From the NCBI GenBank assembly GCA_963677345.2, contig CAXXLC010000010.1:93326-157325 (forward strand): 64,000 nt of DNA, read 5' to 3'. Origin of the DNA: Saccharicrinis sp963677345 (lineage in GTDB: Bacteria; Bacteroidota; Bacteroidia; Bacteroidales; Marinilabiliaceae). Position 1 is the first letter of the stretch, and the number at the start of each line of letters is the position of its first letter. This document shows, one piece after another, positions 1-8,268 of the stretch. A program made the translations under genes and the position numbers. Below the pieces are notes generated by a model, which had not been told where the DNA came from, ran no database searches, and saw only the letters and a program-made list of their open reading frames with translations.

Positions 1-1
1 A

Positions 2-151
2 AAATCATGTTCAATGACGGATATCAAAACTATAAATAATAATGCCTTACAATTGAATTTATTTTTTGACAAGTTAAGTATTAACCCAAACTTGCCTAAA
101 AATCAAAAGAAGATACGAGAGCTACTGTATTATGGTACGATTGCTGCTTAA
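2..151 (+). CDS. C-terminal fragment of an unrecognised protein
   Basis: An open frame enters from the window edge and ends at TAA 149-151, leaving about 49 residues. They are rich in Asn, Lys and Leu and end in YYGTIAA. An internal ATG sits at 14. I do not recognise the family. Its position next to a tRNA gene would fit the tail of an integrase, but no recombinase motif is visible in what remains, so that is only a guess. Confidence 0.35.
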   Translation, partial: KSCSMTDIKTINNNALQLNLFFDKLSINPNLPKNQKKIRELLYYGTIAA

Positions 152-254
152 AAATTTAACGAAGTATCGTCCGAAAAAAATATAAAAAAATAGATGTTGA
201 ATTTAGGAAAGAAAACGTCATATTACTAAGGTTTGCACTATGGTTGCACTATAT

Positions 255-289
255 AAAAAAAGACCTATAGGTAAAACCTGTAAGTCTTT
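255..289 (-). terminator. Intrinsic terminator after tRNA-Pro
   Basis: On the minus strand AAAGACTTACAGGT pairs with ACCTATAGGTCTTT around a short T-rich loop, with one G-U pair and one mismatch, and is followed by a T-run. It lies just downstream of the tRNA on the same strand. Confidence 0.7.
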
Positions 290-301
290 GATAATCAATT
301 G

Positions 302-376
302 TCGGGATGACAGGATTTGAACCTGCGACCCCTGGTCCCCCAGACCAGTGCGCTAACCGGGCTGCGCCACATCCCG
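302..376 (-). tRNA. tRNA-Pro (anticodon GGG)
   Basis: Read on the minus strand, the cloverleaf has the acceptor stem CGGGATG/CATCCCG, a D-arm with GCGC..GCGC, the anticodon stem CTGGT/ACCAG around loop CTGGGGG (anticodon GGG, proline) and the T-arm GCAGG-TTCAAAT-CCTGT. The discriminator base is A. The 3' CCA is not encoded, because the genomic sequence after the discriminator is CAAT, so it must be added post-transcriptionally. Confidence 0.96.
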
Positions 377-566
377 TATTTATGTTGGTGCAAATATATA
401 AAAAAGAACAATATTTTTATGGTGTAATAATTTTATATGAGAAATTTTTTACACAAAATATATTTTGTATTGCAACTGCTGAAAATGTAGAAATGTTATT
501 TGTGCCATTTCATGCTGAAATTTTACATATTGATAACAGTTTTTCTTATTAGCTATAAAAATTGTT

Positions 567-574
567 TAGTTTTG
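567..574 (+). promoter_or_regulatory. -7 promoter box of the sigma-factor gene
   Basis: TAGTTTTG matches the Bacteroidota -7 consensus TAnnTTTG and lies 17 nt before the ATG at 592. No clear -33 TTG is seen at the expected spacing. Confidence 0.45.
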
Positions 575-591
575 TGGTGAATTTATAATAT

Positions 592-1179
592 ATGGACGAA
601 AAAATACTCTTAAATAAATTTGCCAAAGGAGATGAGTCTGCTTTTGAACAAATATTTTTATTGTATTATCAACCTTTAGTTGTGTTTGCTAATAAGTTGG
701 TATATGATTTGGATATGGCAAAAGATTTGGTTCAGGCCGTTATTGTTCATTTTTATGAGAAAAGGGAAGAGATCCAGATTCATACATCGTTAAAAGCTCA
801 TTTGTACCAATCGGTAAGGAATAAATGCTTAAATTATTTAAAAAGGGAGCAGACTATTCGCAATCATCATTCTTCATTGTTTATAGAAAGTAAAGAGGCA
901 GAGGGTGTTTTTTATGATATAATGGAAGAAACTGAATTAGAAAATCGAATATTTCAAGTTATTAAGTCGCTTCCCAATCAGTGTCAAAAAATTTTTGAAA
1001 TGAGTCGTTTTCAAGGTAAAACGAATCAGGAAATAGCAGAGGAGCTTTCTATATCAAAAAGAACAGTAGAAACACAAATTAGTAATGCATTAAAAAAAAT
1101 GCGTCAAAAATTGTCTTTATATATTGGAGCTACTACACTTTTTGTTTTATTTGGGTTATTACAATTCTTAATTAATTAA
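592..1179 (+). CDS. ECF RNA polymerase sigma-70 factor (Bacteroides expansion type)
   Basis: 195 residues. Region 2 lies at about residues 10-80 (FEQIFLLYYQPLVVFANKLV; DLDMAKDLVQAVIVHFYEK) and region 4 at about 120-175 (LPNQCQKIFEMSRFQGKTNQEIAEELSISKRTVE), the latter a helix-turn-helix for -35 recognition. The last ~20 residues are hydrophobic (TTLFVLFGLLQFLIN), a tail common in this Bacteroidota sigma group and possibly a membrane contact. It heads a cassette with a FecR anti-sigma factor, a TonB receptor and a DUF4249 lipoprotein. By family precedent, substrate binding to the receptor relieves the anti-sigma factor and the sigma then transcribes the receptor genes. The substrate is not evident from the sequence. 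Confidence 0.93.
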   Translation: MDEKILLNKFAKGDESAFEQIFLLYYQPLVVFANKLVYDLDMAKDLVQAVIVHFYEKREEIQIHTSLKAHLYQSVRNKCLNYLKREQTIRNHHSSLFIESKEAEGVFYDIMEETELENRIFQVIKSLPNQCQKIFEMSRFQGKTNQEIAEELSISKRTVETQISNALKKMRQKLSLYIGATTLFVLFGLLQFLIN

Positions 1180-1233
1180 GAATTATTCTAAATACATTTT
1201 TTTTAAAAAAACACTATACGTGTGTAAGCATTT

Positions 1234-1241
1234 TATATTTG
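1234..1241 (+). promoter_or_regulatory. Candidate -7 box between sigma and anti-sigma genes
   Basis: TATATTTG fits TAnnTTTG and lies 35 nt before the small ORF at 1277. No TTG is found at -33. It suggests that the small ORF and the downstream fecR/receptor genes can be transcribed separately from the sigma gene. Confidence 0.35.
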
Positions 1242-1276
1242 TCTTATTAGCACAAAACCTGTAAATTATTATAGCT

Positions 1277-1420
1277 ATGGAATTTTTATTACAATTATTG
1301 GCAGAATTAATTAACCCTACAGAACAAGCAGAGGTTATTTCGGGAGAAGTTAATGAAGTTGTTGATGTTGAGGAAGTTTTGCCGCAAGAAGAGTTTTTTA
1401 GCCTGATGAACTTTCATTAA
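1277..1420 (+). CDS. Small acidic protein of unknown function (47 aa)
   Basis: ATG at 1277, TAA at 1418-1420. The N-terminus is leucine-rich and amphipathic (MEFLLQLLAELINPTE). It is followed by an acidic stretch with many Glu and Val (EVNEVVDVEEVLPQEEFF). There are no Cys, Lys or Arg, so the predicted product is strongly acidic. It occupies the gap between the sigma and anti-sigma genes on the same strand, with a candidate promoter box upstream. I know of no family for it. Its placement suggests either a small modulator of the sigma/anti-sigma pair or a leader ORF. It could also be a chance frame, since the region is AT-rich. Confidence 0.4.
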   Translation: MEFLLQLLAELINPTEQAEVISGEVNEVVDVEEVLPQEEFFSLMNFH

Positions 1421-1456
1421 AATTCAGTAGGTAATATTGATCAAATAATTTTAATT

Positions 1457-2440
1457 GTGAATAATAAGAACGAAAATATACATCGTGTTATTGTTGCATT
1501 TTTAACAAATGATATTTCAGATGAAGACTTAATTGTTTTGAATAACTGGAAAAATGCCACTGTTCAAAATCAAGAGGAGTTCGAAAGTGTTAAATATCTT
1601 TGGGATAAAAGTCAGCAGTTAAAGATGTTTACATCGGTTGATGTAAAAAGGGATTTGGAGAAGGTGAAAAGTTCTTTAAGTTTTGCAAATCAATCTTCAA
1701 AAAAAGATGAAAAATATAGGATATCTCGTACATTTATTAGTAGAGTAGCTGCAGTAGTTTTGCCCTTTTTGCTTTTGAGTGCAATGGGATATATATATTG
1801 GAATGTACCAGGATTTGGTCGTTTATCAGCATTTGAGTCAGGTAGTAGAATTGAGAAAATTGTTTTGCCGGATAATTCAGTTGTTATGTTAAATAGAAAT
1901 AGCAGGATTGTTTATTGTAAATCCCTGGATAGACAAAAGCGCAGAGAAATTGATTTATCAGGTGAAGCCTTCTTTAAAGTAGTGCATAACAATACTCCTT
2001 TCGAGGTAAGTGTTAAAAATGCAAAGATTACCGTGATGGGAACTGAATTTAATGTGAATCAGTTTAAAGATGATATTTATGTTTCGGTTGTTTCAGGTAA
2101 AGTGGGAGTTGAAGCATACAGGCAGAGGGTTGAACTGACTAAGGGGGAAAGAGCCGTTGTGACTAAAGGTAAAGTTCATGAAGATCAATTGCCGGTTAAT
2201 GATTTATATTGGAATTCAGGTGTTTTAAAATTTGAACAGGCTACACTTGAAGAAATTTGTAATGATTTACGTAAAGTATTTCCAGAGATAAAGAAAATAG
2301 TGATAAAAGGTAAAAGTATAAATGTAAAAGTAACAACAACCTTTAATAAACAACCTTTGAAAGAAATACTGGAAGAATTGGAAGTACATTTTAATAAAAA
2401 AATGAACTTAGATGGTTCGGTTTTAACAATCTCTGATTAA
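1457..2440 (+). CDS. FecR-family anti-sigma factor
   Basis: 327 residues with a GTG start. The cytosolic N-terminal region (1-90) carries the sigma-binding segment. A single membrane helix lies at about 92-115 (AAVVLPFLLLSAMGYIYW). The periplasmic FecR domain follows (LPDNSVVMLNRNSRIVY; LSGEAFFKVVHNNTPFEVSV; VMGTEFNVNQF). A C-terminal DUF4974-type domain (VLKFEQATLEEICNDL; FNKQPLKEILEELE) resembles the secretin/TonB N-terminal fold and is expected to meet the STN domain of the receptor encoded next. It sits 15-30 nt upstream of the receptor gene. In this family it holds the ECF sigma inactive until the receptor signals. Confidence 0.92.
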   Translation: MNNKNENIHRVIVAFLTNDISDEDLIVLNNWKNATVQNQEEFESVKYLWDKSQQLKMFTSVDVKRDLEKVKSSLSFANQSSKKDEKYRISRTFISRVAAVVLPFLLLSAMGYIYWNVPGFGRLSAFESGSRIEKIVLPDNSVVMLNRNSRIVYCKSLDRQKRREIDLSGEAFFKVVHNNTPFEVSVKNAKITVMGTEFNVNQFKDDIYVSVVSGKVGVEAYRQRVELTKGERAVVTKGKVHEDQLPVNDLYWNSGVLKFEQATLEEICNDLRKVFPEIKKIVIKGKSINVKVTTTFNKQPLKEILEELEVHFNKKMNLDGSVLTISD

Positions 2441-2470
2441 ATTCGCAAGAGTTTATTGAAATTGTTATTA

Positions 2471-5128
2471 ATGCCCCTGAATATTCATTTAAAATATCTT
2501 CTTCTAATAATTTTTCTTTTTAGAGCGTCAGAAAGCCTAATGGCTCAATCTATGCTTTTAGATAAGGAATTAACTATAGGTAGTACAACAGGATCTACAG
2601 TAGACTTACTTAAACAAATAGAGGATAGTGCAAACGTATCGTTCAGCTACAGTAATAAACTCTGTTTAAGACAAAATATTAGCTTGTCAATTAACCGAAA
2701 TACAATCAGGAGATTTGTTTATGAGATTTTTGCTGATTGTCACGTAACCTTAAGTGAAAAGAAAAATAAAATTATTATTGTACCTGACGAATCCTTAAAA
2801 ATACCTCAAAAATATAATGTTCACGGATTTGTTGTTCGAAAGAATAATGGTGAAAGTCTGATAGGAGCTTCTGTCTACGAATCATCTAATTGGCTTGGTG
2901 TAACTACAAATAATTTTGGTTATTATAATCTGAATTTAGAAAAAGGCGAAGTTATTATCAATTGTTCTTATGTAGGATTTCATAGTATTCAGCATAGATT
3001 TAATCTAGATAGAGATACAATGATTAATTTTGAACTTGTAGAAAATGCATTGATTTCTGAAGTTCCTGTTGTTAGTTTTGTTACTCCTGAGGGCATTAAT
3101 TCTTCACGAAACAGTACAATAAATCTTCCGGTAGAACAAATTAGAAAAGTTCCTGCTTTTTTAGGTGAGGTTGATGTAGCCAGAACATTACAGCTTTTGC
3201 CGGGAATTAATGGAGGGAGTGAAGGAGTTAGTGGTTTGTACGTTCGTGGCGGAGGTTCAGATCAAAATTTGTTTTTGTTAGATGATGTTCCTGTTTATAA
3301 TATTTCTCACTTATTTGGTTTTTTTTCTGTTTTTAACGAGGATGCTATTAATAAAGTCACAGTAACAAAAGGTGGATTTCCTGCCCGTTATGGCGGACGA
3401 TTGTCATCAGTTGTTGATGTGAGGTTAAAGGATGGCAATAATTCAGCTATTCATGGAACAGTAAGCCTTGGGATGATGTCTTCTAAACTTGCATTAGATG
3501 GTCCTGTTTATAATGAAAATACTACGTTTAGTCTTTCATTCAGGCGATCTTATTATGATTTGGTTTCTTATTTATTACAGCAATCAACTAATGCCAGAAC
3601 ATCTTTTTATTTTTATGATTCTAATGCCAAAATTACCCATAAAATAAATGATAAAAACCGTCTTTTTGTTAGTTTTTATAGTGGTAGAGATAAGGTGTAT
3701 ACGAAGTATAATTTTCAAAAAATTCGTAATCCAAATCAACCGGAAGAAGGTGATGAACAATTAGATATTAATGATGAAAACTATTCTAGTTGGGGTAATA
3801 CTGTTGCCTCATTTAGATGGAATACAATATATAGCAATAAGTTATTTTCAAATATATCATTAGCATATAGCAATTATACGTATTCTGTCGGATACGAAGA
3901 ACATTTTGTTACTGAAAGTGATTGGAATTATTTTGAGCAAAAATATTATAGTGGAATAAAGGATGGTATGGCTAAAATAGATTATGATTATTTTTTTAAA
4001 CCAGATCATCATGTAAGGTTTGGAGGTAATTATATCTTTCATACTTTTAATCCAGGTGCCGATCTAATAAGGGAGTCCAGTAATGCTGAATCAGTTGTTG
4101 ATTCAACTGTTGGAGGTAATAATGTTCATGGAAATGAATTCTATTTATATCTTGAGGATGATTTTAATCTTACTCAAAGTATAAAAATTAATACAGGATT
4201 ACATATGTCGTTTTATGGTATTAAGGATAAGATATATAAATCTTTAGAACCTAGATTTTCTGTTCGTTATCTTGTGTTTCCAAGGCTTGCATTAAAAGGA
4301 TCATTCTCAAGAATGACTCAGTATATGCATTTGTTAACTTCTTCTTCCGTTTCTTTGCCAACAGATTTATGGATTCCGGTAACAGAGGATATTAAGCCTC
4401 AGTATGCCACAGAGTATTCTTTGGGATGTAAATTGGAAATTAAGAAGGGATTCGATTTTTCAGTTATTGGATACTTTAAAAAATATATAAATTTGCTTGC
4501 CTATGGTGAGGAAAGTGCTTCAGGTTTATATTCTAATTTATGGAATAATAATTTATATTCTGGAAATGGCAAATCTAAAGGAGTAGAGTTGTTGTTACAT
4601 AAAAAAACAGGAAAGTTTTCTGGGTGGGTTGGTTATACTCTGGCAAAGTCTGAGCAGTCTTTTGCTGAATTAAATAATGGTGTAAGTTTTCCAACTACAA
4701 ATGACCGGAGGCATGATATAGGAATTTTTGCTAATTATGTTCTTAATTCTAAAGTTGATCTTTCGGTAACCTGGTTGTTTGGAGCCGGTAATTCATTTAC
4801 ATTACCCTCTCAAAAATATTATAGCCCGGGTTTACCATCAAGTGATGTTGATTCATCAGATAAATATTCGGAGTATATTTCAACTTACAATGGTTATAAA
4901 ATGCCGGTTTTTCATAGATTGGATATTGGTGCTAATTTTAAAAAGAAAAACAAACTAGGTGAAAGGGTATGGAGCATAGGTATATATAATGTATATGGAA
5001 GGCAAAATGCATTTTCTCTATATTTTTCTAATTCAGAAGATAATTCTGGTAATATTACAAGGGAATTGAAACAGTTAAGTATATTCCCATTTCCGATACC
5101 CTATATTAGATATACTTTAAGGTTTTAA
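2471..5128 (+). CDS. TonB-dependent outer-membrane receptor with STN signalling domain
   Basis: I choose the ATG at 2471 because it starts a good signal peptide (MPLNIHLKYLLLIIFLFR..LMAQS); a TTG 15 nt upstream is possible. The order is signal peptide, STN domain (about 30-110, VSFSYSNKLCLRQNISLSI), carboxypeptidase-regulatory-like beta-sandwich (VHGFVVRKNNGESLIGASVY), plug (LQLLPGINGGSEGVSGLYVR; GGGSDQNLFLLDDVPVYNIS; GFPARYGGRLSSVVDVRLKDG), and a C-terminal beta-barrel ending in an aromatic (YIRYTLRF). The STN domain marks it as a transducer that speaks to the FecR protein. It is paired with a DUF4249 lipoprotein, as is common for this receptor class. The transported substrate cannot be deduced. 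Confidence 0.92.
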   Translation: MPLNIHLKYLLLIIFLFRASESLMAQSMLLDKELTIGSTTGSTVDLLKQIEDSANVSFSYSNKLCLRQNISLSINRNTIRRFVYEIFADCHVTLSEKKNKIIIVPDESLKIPQKYNVHGFVVRKNNGESLIGASVYESSNWLGVTTNNFGYYNLNLEKGEVIINCSYVGFHSIQHRFNLDRDTMINFELVENALISEVPVVSFVTPEGINSSRNSTINLPVEQIRKVPAFLGEVDVARTLQLLPGINGGSEGVSGLYVRGGGSDQNLFLLDDVPVYNISHLFGFFSVFNEDAINKVTVTKGGFPARYGGRLSSVVDVRLKDGNNSAIHGTVSLGMMSSKLALDGPVYNENTTFSLSFRRSYYDLVSYLLQQSTNARTSFYFYDSNAKITHKINDKNRLFVSFYSGRDKVYTKYNFQKIRNPNQPEEGDEQLDINDENYSSWGNTVASFRWNTIYSNKLFSNISLAYSNYTYSVGYEEHFVTESDWNYFEQKYYSGIKDGMAKIDYDYFFKPDHHVRFGGNYIFHTFNPGADLIRESSNAESVVDSTVGGNNVHGNEFYLYLEDDFNLTQSIKINTGLHMSFYGIKDKIYKSLEPRFSVRYLVFPRLALKGSFSRMTQYMHLLTSSSVSLPTDLWIPVTEDIKPQYATEYSLGCKLEIKKGFDFSVIGYFKKYINLLAYGEESASGLYSNLWNNNLYSGNGKSKGVELLLHKKTGKFSGWVGYTLAKSEQSFAELNNGVSFPTTNDRRHDIGIFANYVLNSKVDLSVTWLFGAGNSFTLPSQKYYSPGLPSSDVDSSDKYSEYISTYNGYKMPVFHRLDIGANFKKKNKLGERVWSIGIYNVYGRQNAFSLYFSNSEDNSGNITRELKQLSIFPFPIPYIRYTLRF

Positions 5129-5180
5129 TAACTAAAAAGTGATAGTTATGAGCGTGCAATGGTCAGAGATTAAATGTGTA

Positions 5181-6128
5181 ATGTTGAATACTGAAAAATT
5201 ATTCAGCAGATTAATATGGGTTTTTTGTTTTGTGTTTTTTGCGTCATGTGAAAAAAGTATTGATTATCAGCTTGAAAACCAGCAGTCAAAAGTTGTAATG
5301 TACAATTTTCCAATGCCCGACAGTATTTTTAAGGTTCACCTCAGTTATACATCGGATATCTTGTCTCCTAAAGAATATGAAAATATTTCTAACGCTAAAT
5401 TAAACGTGTTTATAAATAGTGAATTAATTGCTGAAGATGATTATCCCTACGGCGAAGAATGGTTTTCAATACAGGAGGTTGATTTAGCTTATAATGATAC
5501 TATTAGTCTAAAAGTGAATGTAAATGATAGTGTCAGCGTGTATTCTAATACTGTGATTCCAGAACCGGTTCAGATTGTTATGATTGATACCTCTAAGGTA
5601 TTAAAGTTTAATGATGATGATGTTGAAGAAGTAATGCTTCAGTGTAAATTAAGCTTTTTTGATCCACCCGGAGTTAGTAACTTTTATCAATTAAGAGTTG
5701 ATAGTTATACTGATGTTAAGGATGATGATATTGATTATCAGTATATTGAAACGGTTGATATTGTAGAAGAGGATAAAGTGTTCTTGTCCAGAGACTATGA
5801 AGCTACATTGTTGGCAGAGATTGATTACCAAAGTACATTTGATGATTTTTTATTTAATGGTCATTTTTACTCTTTGACATTTTTAATACCTAATAGTTAT
5901 ATTGTTAATTTAGGATTAGAAGAGAGAAGGACGTTGCATTTCTATTTGTTCTCGTTGTCATACGATTATTATGAGTATATCAGATCAGTGTCAGAACAAG
6001 AAGCTTTTAGAGAGGATCCTTTCTATGAGCAATCAAATGTTTATTGTAATATTACAAATGGTTTAGGTGCAGTTGCAGGTTTAGCTGTTGATGTAGATTC
6101 AATAGAAATTTATGATAATTTTGAATGA
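5181..6128 (+). CDS. DUF4249 lipoprotein, partner of the TonB receptor
   Basis: The frame opens at a GTG (5139) with a further ATG at 5148. I prefer the ATG at 5181 because it gives a normal lipoprotein signal (MLNTEKLFSRLIWVFCFVFF-ASC) ending in the lipobox ASC. The mature part begins CEKSIDYQLENQQSKVVMYN and continues with beta-rich segments typical of DUF4249 (VVMYNFPMPDSIFKVHLSYT; LNVFINSELIAEDDY; YYEYIRSVSEQEA). Members of the family are encoded with STN-type TonB receptors, as here, 50 nt downstream. The protein is presumably anchored in the outer membrane beside the receptor; its function is not established. Confidence 0.82.
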   Translation: MLNTEKLFSRLIWVFCFVFFASCEKSIDYQLENQQSKVVMYNFPMPDSIFKVHLSYTSDILSPKEYENISNAKLNVFINSELIAEDDYPYGEEWFSIQEVDLAYNDTISLKVNVNDSVSVYSNTVIPEPVQIVMIDTSKVLKFNDDDVEEVMLQCKLSFFDPPGVSNFYQLRVDSYTDVKDDDIDYQYIETVDIVEEDKVFLSRDYEATLLAEIDYQSTFDDFLFNGHFYSLTFLIPNSYIVNLGLEERRTLHFYLFSLSYDYYEYIRSVSEQEAFREDPFYEQSNVYCNITNGLGAVAGLAVDVDSIEIYDNFE

Positions 6129-6249
6129 ACTATTTTAATGTTTTATGGTTCTTTATTATTATAAAAATTAAATTTATCATGAAACAACAATTTTTAAATT
6201 TGTTTCTTTGTTACAGTTTTTAAATAGAAAATCGAAAATATATATAATT

Positions 6250-7248
6250 ATGGCATTATTTGAAAAGATGGATTTGGGAGCTAAAGATGAAAGCACTAAA
6301 AGTACTGTTTCTGACGTGGAAAAAACAAAAGTGTTGATTATTGGTTCAGGTCCGGCAGGATATACAGCTGCTATTTATGCTGCACGAGCCAACTTGAGTC
6401 CTGTGTTATATGAAGGAATGCAACCTGGTGGACAGTTAACAACAACTACTGATGTAGAGAATTTCCCTGGATATCCTAATGGAATTACCGGACCTGAGAT
6501 GATGGAAGATTTAAAAAATCAAGCTGCACGTTTTGGAACAGATATTCGTTTTGGTTATGCCACTGCAGCAGATCTTTCTCAGCGACCTTTTAAAGTAACA
6601 GTAGATGGAAATAAGCTTATAGAAGCTGAGTCGTTAATTATTGCAACAGGAGCAACTGCAAAATATTTAGGTTTAGAGGATGAGAAGAAATATGCCGGGG
6701 GTGGAGTATCAGCTTGTGCCACTTGTGATGGGTTCTTTTACAGAAACAGAGTTGTTGCAGTTGTAGGAGGCGGTGATACTGCTTGCGAAGAAGCTATGTA
6801 TCTTGCCGGAATAGCTAAAAAAGTATATTTAATTGTTCGCAGAGATGTATTAAGAGCTTCTAAGGTTATGCAGGATAGATTGTTGGAGACTGAAAATATT
6901 GAAGTGTTATGGAAACATCAGACTAAAGGTTTAACAGGAGATGGGGTAGTTGAAGGAGCTATTCTTTGGAAAAATAAAGGCGAAGATAATGAGGAAGAAG
7001 TTAAAATTGATATAGATGGATTCTTCCTGGCTATTGGACATACACCTAATTCTGATATATTTAAGGATTACCTTGATGTTGATGAGGTTGGGTATATTAA
7101 AACTATAGCAAACTCTTCTAAAACTAATGTTCCAGGTGTATTTGCTTGTGGGGATGTTATGGATAATCAATATCGCCAAGCAGTTACAGCTGCAGGTTCA
7201 GGATGCAAAGCAGCAATGGATGCCGAAAGATTTTTAAGTGAGAATTAG
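6250..7248 (+). CDS. trxB: Thioredoxin-disulfide reductase
   Basis: About 332 residues from the ATG at 6250; a TTG 42 nt upstream is an unlikely start. The FAD-binding motif is VLIIGSGPAGYTAAIYAARA. The redox-active pair is C156-ATC-C159 in SACATCDGFFYRN, and the NADPH motif is VAVVGGGDTACEEAMYLA. The C-terminal FAD motif is VPGVFACGDVMDNQYRQAVT. The enzyme passes electrons from NADPH through FAD to thioredoxin in the cytoplasm. The N-terminal extension of about 25 polar residues before the Rossmann fold is slightly longer than in the E. coli enzyme. It stands alone and is closed by a strong terminator. Confidence 0.95.
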   Translation: MALFEKMDLGAKDESTKSTVSDVEKTKVLIIGSGPAGYTAAIYAARANLSPVLYEGMQPGGQLTTTTDVENFPGYPNGITGPEMMEDLKNQAARFGTDIRFGYATAADLSQRPFKVTVDGNKLIEAESLIIATGATAKYLGLEDEKKYAGGGVSACATCDGFFYRNRVVAVVGGGDTACEEAMYLAGIAKKVYLIVRRDVLRASKVMQDRLLETENIEVLWKHQTKGLTGDGVVEGAILWKNKGEDNEEEVKIDIDGFFLAIGHTPNSDIFKDYLDVDEVGYIKTIANSSKTNVPGVFACGDVMDNQYRQAVTAAGSGCKAAMDAERFLSEN

Positions 7249-7280
7249 TAATTTAAGATATAAAATTGCATTATTTATTA

Positions 7281-7318
7281 TGGAAGACCTTATTTTTGTA
7301 TAAAGTCTTCCATTTTTT
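7281..7318 (+). terminator. Terminator of trxB, abutting the next start codon
   Basis: TGGAAGACCTTAT (7281-7293) pairs with ATAAAGTCTTCCA around a 6-nt loop, with one mismatch in 13 bp, and is followed by TTTTTT. The ATG of the next gene begins immediately after the T-run. Confidence 0.85.
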
Positions 7319-8239
7319 ATGTGTATAAATCTTGAAAATATAAGATCAGACTTTAATTCTGATTTCCTTGGGGATTATAAACTACTTAATTTTGAATGTT
7401 TTTCTGTTCAGGTGTTATTACTATCCTCCAAAGCTAAAGTAAGTCAGTTATTGAAGTCTGTTGATGTTAATAATTGCAATGTTTGTTTACGCTTGCAAGC
7501 TGGAAAGCAATCTTATAAAAGGGTTTTGAATGATAAATACATTATCATTAATCGTCATCACTCCATATTTAAAAACAACAAGTTACTTGTTGCTGATAAA
7601 CATTTTAGAAAGAAAGACTATGAGAAAATAAAAGACATTCTTTTGCTGGCTAAAATCTATAATGATAGTGTTGTGTTATGTGATGGAATGACCTATCCGG
7701 ATGGAATAAAAAGACATTTTTACTTGCCTGTACTCCCCAAATATTACTTCTCGTTAATTGAACAAATAAATTCCGGAGCTTGTGTAAATTTATTCTTTAA
7801 AGATAATAATATCGAAATAAGTCTGTTGGAAAAACAAATACGTTCTGCAATCATAGTTAAATCTAAAAATTACATATGGATTTTTAATGTATATTTAGAG
7901 TTGGAAAAGCTATTGGGAAGAAGTTACTCATTATCTAAATACCCGTATATTAATTTTAGTTCTTATTATAATAATGATGAATTTGTATTTATAATCTTTG
8001 CTCGTGTGGTTCAAAAACCACTTCAATATTATAATTCTTCATTAGAGCAGATTAAAGTTATTCCTGGTGCTCAGGAGTTGATGGGGATGTTTGTGGTAGG
8101 TAATGTGTTGTATTATAATAATTTAACCGAATACTCTGTTAAAAGTATTTATGAACAAATTTCGTATAGTCATAGTAGTTTAACAGAGATTATTAAACCT
8201 TTATTATATAAATTGAGTGATGCTTTTTATTTAAAATAG
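7319..8239 (+). CDS. DUF4922-like protein with degenerate active-site motifs
   Basis: 306 residues. The layout follows DUF4922 (a HIT/GalT-like fold common in Bacteroidales). There is an N-terminal CxxC and Gln stretch (NCNVCLRLQAGKQSYKR), then DKYIIINRHHSIFKNNKLLV aligning with the usual Y-x-I-x-x-N-P-F-P-I-F segment. A helix follows (KKDYEKIKDILLLAKIYNDS). The C-terminal part has FIIFARVVQKPLQYY and IPGAQELMGMFVV, aligning with the usual FPRxxHRP and SPG-D-G blocks. The histidines normally found in PDHxHFQ and HRP are replaced here (IKRHFYLP, VQKP), so nucleotidyl-transferase activity looks doubtful. It is followed by a SpoIID-like gene, the usual partner of DUF4922. Identification rests on motif spacing recalled from the family, not on a search. 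Confidence 0.6.
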   Translation: MCINLENIRSDFNSDFLGDYKLLNFECFSVQVLLLSSKAKVSQLLKSVDVNNCNVCLRLQAGKQSYKRVLNDKYIIINRHHSIFKNNKLLVADKHFRKKDYEKIKDILLLAKIYNDSVVLCDGMTYPDGIKRHFYLPVLPKYYFSLIEQINSGACVNLFFKDNNIEISLLEKQIRSAIIVKSKNYIWIFNVYLELEKLLGRSYSLSKYPYINFSSYYNNDEFVFIIFARVVQKPLQYYNSSLEQIKVIPGAQELMGMFVVGNVLYYNNLTEYSVKSIYEQISYSHSSLTEIIKPLLYKLSDAFYLK

Positions 8240-8268
8240 CATTAAATGTAATTTTAAAACATTGAAAA

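Noticed and set aside
2..376. Integrated element ending at tRNA-Pro (att site)
   Set aside because: No duplicated tRNA 3' end and no recombinase motif are visible within the window.
307..552. 81-codon open frame over the tRNA region
   Set aside because: It lies across the tRNA-Pro gene on the opposite strand; the translated part is the tRNA complement.
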